Part shown: positions 24,324 through 35,435 of the stretch, piece by piece
Numbering within the stretch: position 1 is the stretch's first letter
Layout: each line of letters starts with the position of its first letter
Origin: Polytrichum commune
Lineage: Eukaryota > Streptophyta > Polytrichopsida > Polytrichales > Polytrichaceae
Direction of reading: 5' to 3'
Length of the DNA stretch: 64,000 bases
Assembly: GCA_950295325.1 (NCBI GenBank)
Contig: OX485807.1
Location: forward strand, 39,648,440-39,712,439
Position numbers and translations under genes: made by a program
Notes under the pieces: generated by a model
The model's database searches: none
Told to the model about the DNA's origin: nothing
The model's input: only the letters and a program-made list of their open reading frames with translations

Positions 24324-25222
24324 AAGGTCCAAAAGTCCACGGTGAAGAAGTGCACCAATCATGAATTTTAGGGCAACGGAGTAACATGATTGGCTACGAA
24401 TTGGATCCTCGCTGAACGAGGTTTACACTACGGCCTGGACTTCTACAAGTTATGATGGAGAACCTCAATCATGGATGGAAAAAATGACATGGTTGTCGAC
24501 ATGGCAACAATTCCAGAGGTTGAATTTCTTGGGCAACCTCAAACCCTTGAACAAGAAAGTTGACCTCCGGAGAACTCCAATGCGAGGCGTTTTTTACATT
24601 TTGTTTTTTTCATTCCATTGCCTCCAGTAACCTTGTATTGGGTTGAAACTCTTGACCGACCAATGCACTTCTTTCCCGTACACAATCTACATGACCAGCC
24701 CTAATCATAGATGTCCACTCAATCAATGGAACGACTCGGTTCGACACCCCCGAAAATAAAATAAGAATCCCTGCCACAGAAACGTGTGACTTAGTAAGTT
24801 AGGCAAGGTTATGGCAGAGATAAAGTACACACTAAGTTGTAAGTTAACTAAAAGCTAATGTAGGGGTGGGGCCCACGAAGCTACTAATTAAGCATAGACT
24901 ACGAGCCACGGTACCGTGGCAGTTATGCTCCGGTACCGACTGCTCCCCCAAGCCCTAAATCTTCAAGTTGCCACAAAACCCCGAGCCTTTTAGGCAGGCT
25001 TGCGGTTTCGCAATTCGAGTTCGCAGGCTCCACGACCATGCATCCAAACATCAATTCGTTACGATGGTTTACTCTGACACGCGAACCTCCTCGAATTTAC
25101 GTGTTGTTTAGCTGTAATTTGTTCGCTGGGGTAGAGATGGAGGATGACTGAGCTATTGTGGTTCCGGTTCCGGTTCGTGAATTTGCTTCGTGTTTTCGGT
25201 CTGTGCGCGCGGTTAGGAAGAG
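24324..25222 (+). promoter_or_regulatory. Upstream region of the F-box/SNF2 gene
   Basis: The 900 bases before the ATG at 25223 include a 16-bp perfect palindrome GCCACGGTACCGTGGC at 24905-24920, with a related ccggtaccg a few bases on. An in-frame TAG lies nine bases before the ATG. No TATA box was identified. The palindrome is a candidate factor-binding site, by inference only. Confidence 0.35.
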
Positions 25223-26844
25223 ATGGAGGAGGATCTTGATTTAGATGCAGGAGAGGAGGAGATCCTTCGGCAGCACAAGTTGTGCGGGTTTGTGACCGTG
25301 GGGTTGAGATTCGCGTCGAACCTTTGCGCACCGAGTCAACCCGAGGACTCTCGTGTAGCTTGCGAGGGCGATGGATGTGCGAATTGTGCTTCTCTCGTCG
25401 GCTCGAAATGCACGGTGCAGGGGCAGGGTGCGGACGTGTACTTGCGCATCGAAAGCTCTGGATTGCTTGTTCTGCCTCTGTCGGTCAAAATTGACGAGGG
25501 TTTGGAAGAATTGAAGGCCAAATTGGCGCCAGCAGATGCCGAATTGGCTGACCAATTGCAACAGAAACCAGAGTCTGCAGAGAATGATGGTGATTCGAAA
25601 CGTGCTGCGGGCGGCGGCGGTGGCGGCGGCGGAGGAGGAGGTAGTAGTAGTGTGAAAAGGAAGCGTGGAGGGGCGGTGAATGCAAACGGTGGAGGAGGAG
25701 GAAGTATTTTGCAGCAGCTGCAGTGGATCATTAGTCGGAATTCCGCTGTTGTGCAGGGCCGAATTCTGGCCATACTGCACAAGGGTGTTGGTTGTGACAA
25801 GCTGCTTGTTGCTTTACTGGATGTATACTTGCCCAATTCAGCGTGGGTGGGAGCTACATTCTGGAAGTCTGGTCCATTGGCTGCAGCTGCACTCTCACAT
25901 GTGAGGTCAGTACGATGGGGCAAGAGTTGCACAATTTTCAAGTTATCAATCGTAATTGAGTTTTACATTTCGCACTCCAAGCAATTTTGAGTTGAGGGTT
26001 TCTCTTAGTTGAGGCTTCCTTGGATCAAATCATCACATGTCGTAGAGTCCTTACATGTCATTGCATCATTTACCACAACGTAAATCTGATGAGTCCTTCC
26101 CCGAGTTTCCTTGTTATACCTGGTGTATTCCTGGCGTATCACATTTTTGTTTTGGGCAAGTGTTGGTCTCACGAGTAGAGAAGTAGATGAACAGATGACC
26201 TAGGGGTCTTTATATGACCGGCTGAAGCTCTACAGATCGAAGGTGGGTTACTACATGTGCCCACAAGGGTGTTGGCATTAGGACGCAAGTAGGGTTGGTA
26301 CATTACTTCGGTGGTGTTGCAGTGGCTGTGAGCTGAATGGACATTGTTGAGAAGTTACTGATGGCGGTTGGAAAACTTGTCAACATGCAGCTGTGATTGG
26401 GATAAGCGCAGGGTAACTCTGAAAACGCTCAAGAGTGGTGGGCTATGTGAGAATGTGGACAATGAATGGGACCTGACGAGTTGTAGTGTCCTAGGGTGTA
26501 AATTGCATCAGGTTACATTTGAGGCAGCAAAGCTGCAGCAGTATGATCTACATTCACTCTTCAAATCCTTACCCTCGTACAAAACTGAAGAGATCCCTGA
26601 GGGCCTTAAAATCCAATGCGATGACGATGGACAGGCTGGCCAGACGGGTATTTGGGATGTTCCTGACGAGATTATGACTTCAATTTTCAGTAGATTGTTG
26701 CCAAGAGATTTGCACAATCTTGGAGCAGTGTGTCGGTACACACGTTTGATGGCAGTATCAATCATGCCTTGCATGAATCTCCGACTTTTCCCACATCAGC
26801 AGGCTGCAGTTCGTTGGATGTTGCAACGGGAAAGTAATGCAGGG
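25223..26844 (+). CDS. Exons 1-2: N-terminal region with Gly tract and F-box
   Basis: Exon 1 encodes a Cys-containing N-terminal region (HKLCGF, CEGDGCANCASL), then a glycine run coded by GGC/GGA repeats at about 25608-25643, a basic KRKR patch and a conserved-looking helical segment (LQQLQWIISRNSAVVQ). The GTGAG|gtcagt donor gives phase 2 and joins to CTGTGATTGG in exon 2 (..SHVSCDWDKRR). Exon 2 carries the F-box and then RLFPHQQAAVRWMLQRE, the entry motif of the SNF2 helicase. Intron 1 is 485 bp. Confidence 0.88.
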
Positions 26845-29800
26845 GTAGGTGCTTCTACATATTATGCCATATACTTAAGTGGCCTGTAAAGCAGCTATGT
26901 TTGTGGAATTACATGTTTTCCCCTATCTCCAATGCATTCTTTAATTCAAGGTTTCGTCTACTTTTACATGTTTTTATCAAGAATTTAATGGCTCTAGAGA
27001 AAATTCCGGTTGAAGTGCAGAAAATGTTCTGTATGTTATGCCATGAGGTTGAAGTTGACATGTATTCAATCTGCAGGTTATGGTGCACCCACTGTTCAAG
27101 AGGTTGGAGACAGAAGATGGTTTCCCCTACACTGTAGATTTGGTAACAGGGGAATTGTCACCAGAATCCCCTCCTGAAGTGTATGATTTTTGTGGGGGGC
27201 TGTTTTGTGATGAGCCAGGGTTGGGAAAAACTGTTACTGCGCTGTCACTCATACTGAAAACACAAGGTGCAAGAGCTGATCCACCTCCAAATACACAAGT
27301 GTATTGGGTCCCAGGAGGGTCTGGTGAGAGAATGGGATATTACGAGGTTAATGCAACCACCTCAAGTCTAGGTGGTTCGGCTTTAAAAAGGTCAATGTAC
27401 TTGAAAGCTCGAAGGAACCAGGAAGGGGCCTGGGAGTCCTGTAGAGAATCCTCTTCACGTCGACTGAGTTCCGACAGTGCAATTACTCCTCAGATAGCAG
27501 CTACGACTGTAGATTCCCCATCTTCTTTACGTGTATTTTCAACTTATTCAAGGCGGCAGAAGCAGACAACATCACTTGATGAAAGTGGTGAACACGAAAC
27601 TTCAGTATCTGTTTCCAGCTCAACAAGGCTATCAAACAAGAGAAAAGCTGTGTGTAGCACAGTATCCATGGAGGCAAGTCATGGAGGGACAAGAAGCTCT
27701 ATCCGAGTGAAGCGCAAGCTTTGTGAAAGTTTTGGAGGGGCCTTGAAAGACAACGTGAATGGAGAAAATAAGAGGGCTAAGAAAAAGGTGCGGTTTGCTG
27801 AACCAGGGAGTCCTTTAGACACTGGGTGTGCAGATGCTTCACCAATTGTTGCAGGTCTATGTTCCCCAACTGTTAGCAAATCTGGGAAGGAATGTTTGGA
27901 TTCTGAATATGACATCAGCAAGCCGGTGGCAATGCCAGGAAATAGCTCAAAATGGATTTATGAAGAAGAAGTTTGGGTTCAGTGTGAAGCATGTTCAAAA
28001 TGGCGCAAGTTGCCCTTCTCTACGGCACCCCTACATAATGATATTGCATGGTTCTGTAGCTTGAATCCGGATTCTGAGTATCAGAATTGTTCAGTTCCTG
28101 AGGAAGTATCTGATAATAGTGCCAGCGTGAAGAGTTTGCCAGGATTTTACAAAGATGGGAGTCTGGCAGGTCAGCCACAAAATGTGGCTTTCTTTGCAAG
28201 TGTGTTGAAGGAAAATGCTCATCTGTATGATGAATATGCTCGTCGACCTGTCATGTGGCTTGCAAGTTTGAATCGTGATAAGCTATCCAAGTTGGCTACA
28301 GTTGGATTGGCTGTCCCTCGGGATGTGAAAGGGGATGGGTCGTTGGCAGAAAATCGCCATTATGATACTCTTTTGAAGCTTTTTGGGTTAGTGAATAAGA
28401 AAGGGATAAAGGGAGCTTCTAAATGGCATTATCCCAAGGGTCTTGATAGCCTGATCTTTGATACTGTGGCACTAAGGGAAGCTGCAAGGAAGCCCAGGGA
28501 TGATGCTACTCGATTATACCTGTCAAAAGCAACATTGATTGTTGTTCCTCAGAATTTAGTTGAGCATTGGAAACATCAGATAAGGAAGCACACCACTCCA
28601 GGCCAGCTGCGGGTGTGTGTCTGGGCAGATCTTAAAAAGCAGGCAGCTCCACATACTCTTGCGTGGGAGTATGATGTTGTAATTACAACTTTTAACCGAC
28701 TGAGTACAGAGTGGAGCACAAGAGAGAATTCTTTGCTGATGCGAGTTCATTGGCTGCGAATAATTCTGGATGAAGGACACACGCTAGGAGCAAGTCTAAC
28801 CTTGACTAACAAACTACAGATGGCAATATCTTTACATGCATCTCGGCGCTGGATTCTGACAGGAACACCAACCCCTAATACTCCCAGCAGCCAAGCTGCT
28901 TATCTCCAGCCCATGTTGAAATTTCTCCATGAAGGGATCTATGGAAAGCATCAGAAACTGTGGGAAACTGCAATCTTGCGACCATTTGAGGCTGGTTGTG
29001 AAGAAGGGCGGTCTCGCCTTGCAGAACTTCTCCATAGGGTGATGATCAGTTCCAGGAAGGCAGATTTGTGTACTATTCCTCCATGTACACGGAAAGTTAA
29101 ACTTTTGGATTTCACAGAGGCACATGCTGCAAGCTATAACGAGCTGGTAGTGACAGTCCAAAGAAATATTTTGTTGGCAGATTGGAGGGATCCATCGCAT
29201 GTGGAATCTCTGCTCAATCCTAAGCAGTGGAAGTTCCGGAGCAACACTCTGCGGAATGTGCGCTTATCATGTTGTGTTGCAGGGCATATAAAGGTTGGAG
29301 ATTGTGGTCAAGATATCAAGGAAACAATGGATTTTTTAATCAATGATAAAAGCCTAGATCCATCATCAAACCTATACAGCAACATAAGAAGTGCACTGTT
29401 TTATGGAGGCAACTGTGACAGGTTGTTATGATGCTTAAAACCAATTTTTCTAGTTAGTTCAAAGTTGATGGATTGTTGGGCTTGCTGGATATTCTGTTGG
29501 ATGGAGGCTTATGATTCTTAGTGTTTATCAAGCTTGCATAGAATAAGCACCATCTCTTGTGTAGGTGTGAAGTGAGTTACTTGAGTTTGGTACTGGTTAT
29601 CTGACTACTGGGTCAGAAAGGTCCATACAACATAGATATCAGGTTTTTGTTGATAAGAAAACCAGATACTTTACTAGTAATGTAGTCTGGAGTTTTAGCA
29701 AATGACCTTAAATTAGCAGTTAGTGGAGTTTTACATATTTCGCCTGTAAGTGAGTCAATCTCTATCCAATTTCAGTTTCTGTGATTACGGTGAAGACATT

Positions 29801-32679
29801 TGCCCCTCACTTTCCAAATGGGGAGATTTTTCTGAATCCTACTTGTGGAGTATGTTTTCAACTTTCAAGATTTACTTTTAGCATATAATTTGTTTATTCT
29901 TGATTGGTTAAAACTTTATCATATGTTACTGACTGTCCTGGCTTCACCCTCTATAACAGCACAGGGAGGGAGGAATATTATAAAAAAGGAGAGAAACGGG
30001 AGGCATAGTCTACACTTCTTTCTCTACACAATTGTGGCATATCAATTTTCTCGCTGTGCACTAATTTGTAGATGTCTTTCACATCCGTTGTGCTGAGGTG
30101 GTGTAATTCCTCTTGCAGGTGTTTGGAGTGGTGCAGATTGCCAATTGTCACACCATGCTGCCACTTGCTTTGTATGTCTTGTGTTGCTATGGATTGTGAG
30201 AAGTGCACGATGCCTGGTTGTAGTAATCTTTATAAGATGCAGAGTCCGGCAGAGTTAGCACGCCCAGAAAATCCAACACCAAAGTGGCCCGTCCCGCAGG
30301 ATCTCATTGAGTTGCAACCTTCATACGCACAGGTAAAACCTGCACACTGTGGCCTGTTTAGCACCATGTTTCTTAACTGGAAATGTTTCACCCTAGTCTG
30401 TATGGATGCACCAGGTAGGATCCTTTTAGTGATTTCATGCATCCTCCAAATGGTGCTTGTGCTTCTGTAGCATGAAAAATAGATCCATGAGTTCATCCTT
30501 ATCTATCTTGAGATCTTAGAGATCATTTATACTAGGTTGGTAGTCAACCAGCTTCGCCAGGTACATGGTGTTTTCTTTGGCACATGAAAGTAGACTAAGC
30601 TTTGGACAGTCTTAAGCATATTCAGCCTTTTGGTGTTGGTTGTCACAGGATGACTGGGACCCTGACTGGCATGCTACATCCAGTAGTAAGGTTGCATACC
30701 TGGTAGAGCAGTTAAAAGTGATCCAGAATGATAACCTGCTGCAGTTTCCACGAAACACAGGTGCCATCATGGAGGCAGAGCTGACTGGTCCAGTATCAAA
30801 CATGTGGCAGACCCTTACAAAAAAAGCTTCAACATCTGCGCTTCCAGAGAAAGCGATTGTTTTCTCTCAATTTCTTGAGCACATCAATGTTATTGAGGCA
30901 CAAGTGAGACATCCAGAATCCAGAACTGTGCAATGTATTATACTTGTGATTAATATGGATGTGGAACACAATAGCTTGCCTGTCAGATTATTGGAGTGGG
31001 AGGCCTCTTTCTCCATAATAAGAATGTTTAGTTGTTGGGAGATGGATTGCTTAAAACACCCATACAAGTGTTGGCCAAATGTGAATTCCAGGAGATTTGG
31101 GAATTATTACTGTTATGAATGACTAGAGTTCAAAATCGTATCCCAACTCTTATTTTTCTGGTTCTTTTGTTTGAGCAGTGCCTGCATTATGCTTCCCCAC
31201 AAGTTTGACTTCAGTTCACTTCTAGAAGGATGGGCAACTTGAAAACCTTCACATGACTTCACTCTTCTCTATAAGCATAACACTAGCATAACATTGGCAT
31301 GACACTTCTGCATTACCTTTATGATAGTGACATGTCTTGCAATGAATTATAGTTCACATCTGCGGTTTGTCAATGTGTGAGGTAGCCTCAGGCTTGGAGT
31401 GAACCCCTAAACGTTATCAACATTGGTGGTGGGTGTGTGCATGATGATTTAATTTTTTTGTTTGTGCAGTTAAAGGCAGCTGGCATTCAGCATGTAGGCA
31501 TGTACAGCCCACTGCCTGCTTCAACTAAGGTGTTCACTCTAGCCATTTGATGTAAAAGGGTCCAAGTGTTCCAGCTGACATTTCCAAATCATTTTGTGAC
31601 ATCATTTCAGATTTAGTTTTAAAAATCTTTGGTGATTATCTTAGAAATTATAATTTGATGAATTACATTCGTGATTTTAGACATTGCTGCTTGCTGCATG
31701 AATTAGAATCCTTGTAATACCTTAACTAGATCAAAGGTTTTGAAACGATTTTGAACTGCAGGGACCTGATGGGTTGGGAATCAGCAAAAGATATTTATCG
31801 AGTTTATGTTTCAGGAGATTCATGATATATTTATTGTGCTCGAGCTGTACAGATGAAAGCGCTTCAGACATTTCAAGAGGACTCTGAATGCATTGTTCTG
31901 GTGATGGATGGAACAGCTGCCCTTGGCTTGGATTTGAGTTTTGTGACACATGTTTACCTTATGGAGCCAATATGGGATGGCAGGTGATACAATATGTTTT
32001 AAGCCTAACTTGTTTCCTTTTGTAGTCTCAGTGGCTGATTAGGCTCAATACTGCAGGAATATGACATATGCTCCTCTGTTACCTACAGAAGTAACAGTGG
32101 GAGTGTTAACACATTTTCTCAAATGCGATTCAAATACCCTGCATGTTAAGGTGGTTTCTTGATATTGACAAAGGAATTTGGGTTGCAGTATGGAAGAACA
32201 AGTTGTAAGTCGAGCACATCGAATGGGAGCTACTCGACCTGTTCTTGTGGAGACATTGGCCATGCGGGGTACCATAGAGCAGCAGATGCTCGAGTATCTA
32301 CAGGTATTTCTTGATTGCCCATTATGTCACAGGGATCGTATACTGATTGATATCCCATGTAACGTAAAGCTTTTGCTACTAAGGGAGTAGTTACATCCCA
32401 TTCTGTTCAGTTTTATTAGCATTGTAACGGGTCATATCTTCTTAGTAGATGAATAGGTGTGACTGTGTACAGAAGCACAACATTCACTTTTAGAAGGCAG
32501 AGAAAATAGACTAATTTTGGGTACATCGTGGGTTGCAGGATCCTACTGGACGAGACAAGGGACGACTGAAAGATGGACATGATATGACTGGGAGGGCAAA
32601 TTACCGCTCCACTCATGACCCAGTGGAGAGCAATTATCTTGCACGGATGGACTTCGTTCGAACTGGTACATTGCCGTGA
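25223..32679 (+). CDS. F-box / CW zinc finger / SNF2 helicase / RING protein, At3g54460-like (9 exons, 1465 aa)
   Basis: Exons: 25223-25905, 26391-26844, 27077-29421, 30119-30332, 30649-30903, 31470-31529, 31853-31983, 32189-32303, 32539-32679 (4398 nt, all phases consistent). The start follows an in-frame stop, and the N-terminus has the family-like HKLCGF. Domain order: F-box about 315-360 (IWDVPDEIMTSIFSRLLP), SNF2 motif I about 424-432 (DEPGLGKT), CW zinc finger about 671-723, motif II DEGH about 944-947, LTGTPTPN about 972, RING about 1161-1200, helicase C about 1300-1419 with SRAHRMG. It belongs to the plant F-box/SNF2 family (annotated in Arabidopsis as At3g54460). A nuclear chromatin-linked ATPase with ubiquitin-ligase parts is inferred from domains; substrates are unknown. 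Confidence 0.92.
27077..29421 (+). CDS. Exon 3: SNF2 N-terminal lobe with inserted CW zinc finger
   Basis: A single 2345-nt exon carries helicase motif I (FCDEPGLGKTVTALSLI), a long basic, Ser-rich insertion, the CW-type zinc finger and the rest of the first helicase lobe. In the CW finger, VWVQCEACSKWRKLP is followed by WFCSLN, then C and PEE, so all four cysteines and both tryptophans are visible. The lobe includes LIVVPQNLVEHWKHQI, ILDEGHTLG and RWILTGTPTPN. CW fingers are known readers of H3K4 methylation. The exon ends GACAG|gttgtt, phase 2. Confidence 0.92.
30119..32679 (+). CDS. Exons 4-9: RING finger and helicase C-terminal lobe
   Basis: Exon 4 encodes a RING-type finger (CLEWCRLPIVTPCCHLLC, then MSCVAMDCEKC..PGC). 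Exons 5-8 carry the second RecA lobe: KAIVFSQFLEHINVIE, then IQHVGMYSPLPAS, then VLVMDGTAALGLDLSFVTH and EEQVVSRAHRMGATRPV, the arginine-finger motif VI. Exon 9 encodes a polar tail ending RTGTLP and the stop at 32677-32679. All joins keep frame. Confidence 0.9.
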
Positions 32680-33132
32680 GCAGTCGACCAAAAATTGATC
32701 AGAGGCCTAATTTAAAAGCAATTTTTGATGATGTGATTGTTACCAGACCCATGTTGATATTCATTGGACCAGATTCTGTTAGGGATTAGCTGGGCTTCAT
32801 CTTGTACATATGGTGTGCGCACATTTAGAGACTGACCATTTAACCCTTTTGATCTTTCATATTGGGCATTCTGAATAAAGGTTGCGCTCCATTGAGCATC
32901 AGTTTGTGTATTTGACGGTTACAGTAGGTAGCAGTACTGTAGTTTCTGAAGTCATATCTCAGAAGCCTTATCTATAGTTGACATGGCGAAGATGTTTGCT
33001 AATGTGAGGAAATTGGAGCACATTAGAGGGGATCAAAGTGTGCAATAGGGTCTTTGATTAATTTTGTACAATATTGAAAATGTAGGTCCATCCACCCACA
33101 CTGATGATTCGGTTCAAAATCATAAAGGTTGA
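32680..33132. other. 3' flank of the F-box/SNF2 gene
   Basis: The 3' UTR is expected here. 'aataaa' at about 32873-32878 is a plausible poly(A) signal about 200 bases after the stop. No other feature was recognised. Confidence 0.4.
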
Positions 33133-33305
33133 GGTGCCATTTGGAAACATGGTCCTAGAACACACTTCCCATTTGGCACAGGTGGTCATTAGCACATGAC
33201 TCCATTGACAAGTGTCAAATGGTAGTGTCGAATTTACATGCGTAGTCATGTGCTAATGATCGCTTGTGACAAATGGGAGTTCTCAGACCACGTTTCCTAG
33301 CAGTC
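33133..33305. mobile_element. Foldback/MITE-like inverted repeat (~170 bp)
   Basis: Two arms of about 60-65 bp are inverted copies. The left arm includes 'ggaaacatggtcctagaac', 'cttcccatttg' and 'tcattagcacatgact'. The right arm, reverse complemented, includes 'ggaaacgtggtctgagaac', 'ctcccatttg' and 'tcattagcacatgact'. The spacer is about 40 bp. It could fold into a long hairpin and has no coding capacity. Confidence 0.6.
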
Positions 33306-33465
33306 CGGAGACATGTAGTCCTAAATGCTTGAGGTGATCTGAGCTTTTATATTTAATGTCAAGTAAACTCAAGTTTTAAGTAGAATCGTCACTGAAGCAT
33401 GATGCACACACATACTTACATAGCAGCTGGAAATCCATCAACGACTTAATGTTGGGATATGGCTT

Positions 33466-33772
33466 ATGCCCTTTGTGATGAACTCTGAAGTGCTCAACCC
33501 ATTGAGTTTCAACCACTGTTTTTTGGGCATGTTCTATACACGTGCATTTCAAAATTTAGACTTTGACATTAGGATTGAATTGAATGTATTCTTCATATTT
33601 GTAGTTGTGTAGGAATAGGTGAAGGTGGAGGGATAAAAAGAGGAGGTAAAGTGATGTGTCGATAAATTGCTCGTCTACGAATGGATTATGCTCTTTGTGA
33701 TGAACTCTAAAGTGCTCAATTTTCAACCACCATTTTGGAGCATGTTCTATACATGTACATTTCAAATTTTAG
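33466..33772 (+). repeat. Direct repeat pair, ~90-bp units spaced ~215 bp
   Basis: The segment from about 33466 ('ccctttgtgatgaactctga', then 'agtgctcaa') recurs from about 33685 ('tctttgtgatgaactctaaa', then 'gtgctcaa'). Both continue through 'tttcaaccac' and 'gcatgttctatacacgtgca' (second copy 'catgtaca'). The copies differ by small indels and substitutions, consistent with an old local duplication. Confidence 0.55.
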
Positions 33773-34349
33773 AATGATTAAAATACATTTTATAATGCAT
33801 CTTTGGTTTGACTTGGACGCTACGCTTTTCAAAGGTCGTTCCACCCCTCAATTATTTCCTTTGAGTCCATATATGGTAACATCATGAACATGATATTTTA
33901 TTATCATTATAGAATGATTCTTCAAAATTAACATGTAGAGAACAATTTCCATGGCATGCCCCCTCATGGTATGTGTCATTAATCAAATAAATTAACTTAT
34001 AAACAACGTAAATGTCATATTTAATTATTTCATCTGTGACAATACAAATCATACATTCTAAATAAATAAACCAATATTGTATGGATTTTGTTTTCCACTA
34101 CCTAAATCATATATTGTCAGCAATGCTTGGGTGGAGCATCGCGAAGCCTTTATAATACAAATTACATAAAAATTGTTGGATAAATGTAGCTTTCCTACTC
34201 TATAAAATTGTGTCATGCCCACACAACAACCACTAAGACGATGATAGTTTTACATTTGCAATTTTATATAAAGGACACAAATTTGGCATATTAGTCCATT
34301 TGCACTATTACAATTGGAGTATACATATGTGTAGAACGGATTATTATAT
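33773..34349. other. AT-rich intergenic DNA, no gene recognised
   Basis: AT-rich sequence with no supported exon, RNA gene or element end. Confidence 0.35.
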
Positions 34350-34584
34350 AAGGAGCGTTTAGTTCGTATGAATGGGACTTTCTCAAACTATAGTATTTGG
34401 GAGTTTCGCAGTGCAATGGCATCTTACTCTGGACTTCAATTCTTCCTAATGAAAATTCAATAGGTTGTTTGGACATTATAGAACATAAATGACTTTTCTT
34501 GGTAAAAAATTACATTCTCATTAAATAGCTATAGAGTTGTATAACTCCGTATAGTAACACACATTAATTGGGATAACCAATGTA
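34350..34584 (-). mobile_element. MITE family C, copy 2 (inverted relative to copy 1)
   Basis: The right end, complemented, reads CATTGGTTATCCCAATTAAT, matching the left end of the 22.88 kb copy. The interior 'ggacattatagaacataaat' and 'attacattctc' are the inverse of that copy's interior. The left end has the diverged partner terminal repeat (about 34397-34420). It directly abuts the family B element at 34588. Confidence 0.55.
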
Positions 34585-34587
34585 TTA

Positions 34588-35011
34588 AGGGTGAGTGTCA
34601 TGTAGGCCGCTCGCCCACTAGATTCTAGGTAATATGGTTTGGAGGTGGTTTCATGTAGTTAAGGACAAGCCATCATCCAACCATATTCTGGCAGTCCACT
34701 AGAATGTGGAGGTCATGGACACGGACTGCTAGACTTCCATGTGCTCACTAAAGAGTTTTTTAACCTATAGGTGCCGGGCACTCAAGGATTAAAATCGGTT
34801 GAAGACTCGAGAGAACCCATGCTAGTCTAGAACTCCATCGTTGGTAATTGGGAGGAGGAGGAGGTTGGTATGTGGGCCCGGATTTGAGAAGGTGGGAGTA
34901 GCTAGTTGGCACATCTGAACCCTACCCCACCACATTCCCTCTACGTTCGGATAGGTTTGTTCTTATTCATAATAGAATTTGATGGGCGAGTGGTCTACAT
35001 GGAAGCTCGCC
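34588..35011 (+). mobile_element. MITE family B, long copy 1 (~424 bp, TAA target duplication)
   Basis: The left end GGGTGAGTGTCATGTAGGCC and the reverse complement of the right end GGGCGAGCTTCCATGTAGAC are terminal inverted repeats. TAA flanks both ends. A 3-bp TAA/TTA duplication with G-rich TIRs is the pattern of PIF/Harbinger (Tourist-like) elements. No transposase frame is present. Confidence 0.7.
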
Positions 35012-35056
35012 CTAATACATGGTGATTTAGCTACCACCTTGATGATATTTGAGAGA

Positions 35057-35435
35057 GGGTAAGTTTCCATATACACCACTCACCTACCAAATTCTAGTGT
35101 GAATAAGGATAAACCCCCCAAATGTAGATGGAATCTTGAGGGGTATGGTTCGTATGTGCCAACTACCTACTCACATCCTCCCAAATCCAAGGCCACCTAC
35201 TAACTTCCTCCCAATTACCAAAGATGGAGTTGTAGACCATCATTGGTTCTCTTGAGTCTTCAACTAATCTTAATCCTGCAGTTACTAGCAAGCAACCCAT
35301 GTCCATGACCCTAAACATTCTAGCGGACCACTATAACGTGGTTGGATGGCGACTCTTGCTTAACTACATGCGAACACCTCCGACCCACTAATATCTAGAA
35401 TCTAGTGGGCGAGTGGCCTACATGAAAACTCACCC
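35057..35435 (-). mobile_element. MITE family B, long copy 2 (inverted)
   Basis: The left end GGGTAAGTTTCCATATACAC and the complement of the right end GGGTGAGTTTTCATGTAGGC form TIRs. The interior is the reverse complement of the preceding copy (for example gtgccaactacctac here against gtagctagttggcac there). The right end shares its TAA with the small element at 35439. Confidence 0.65.

Noticed and set aside
25241-25941. Long minus-strand frames of up to 201 codons opposite the SNF2 gene exon 1
   Set aside because: They are the antisense of a GC-rich coding exon, with the glycine run read as proline; no independent support.
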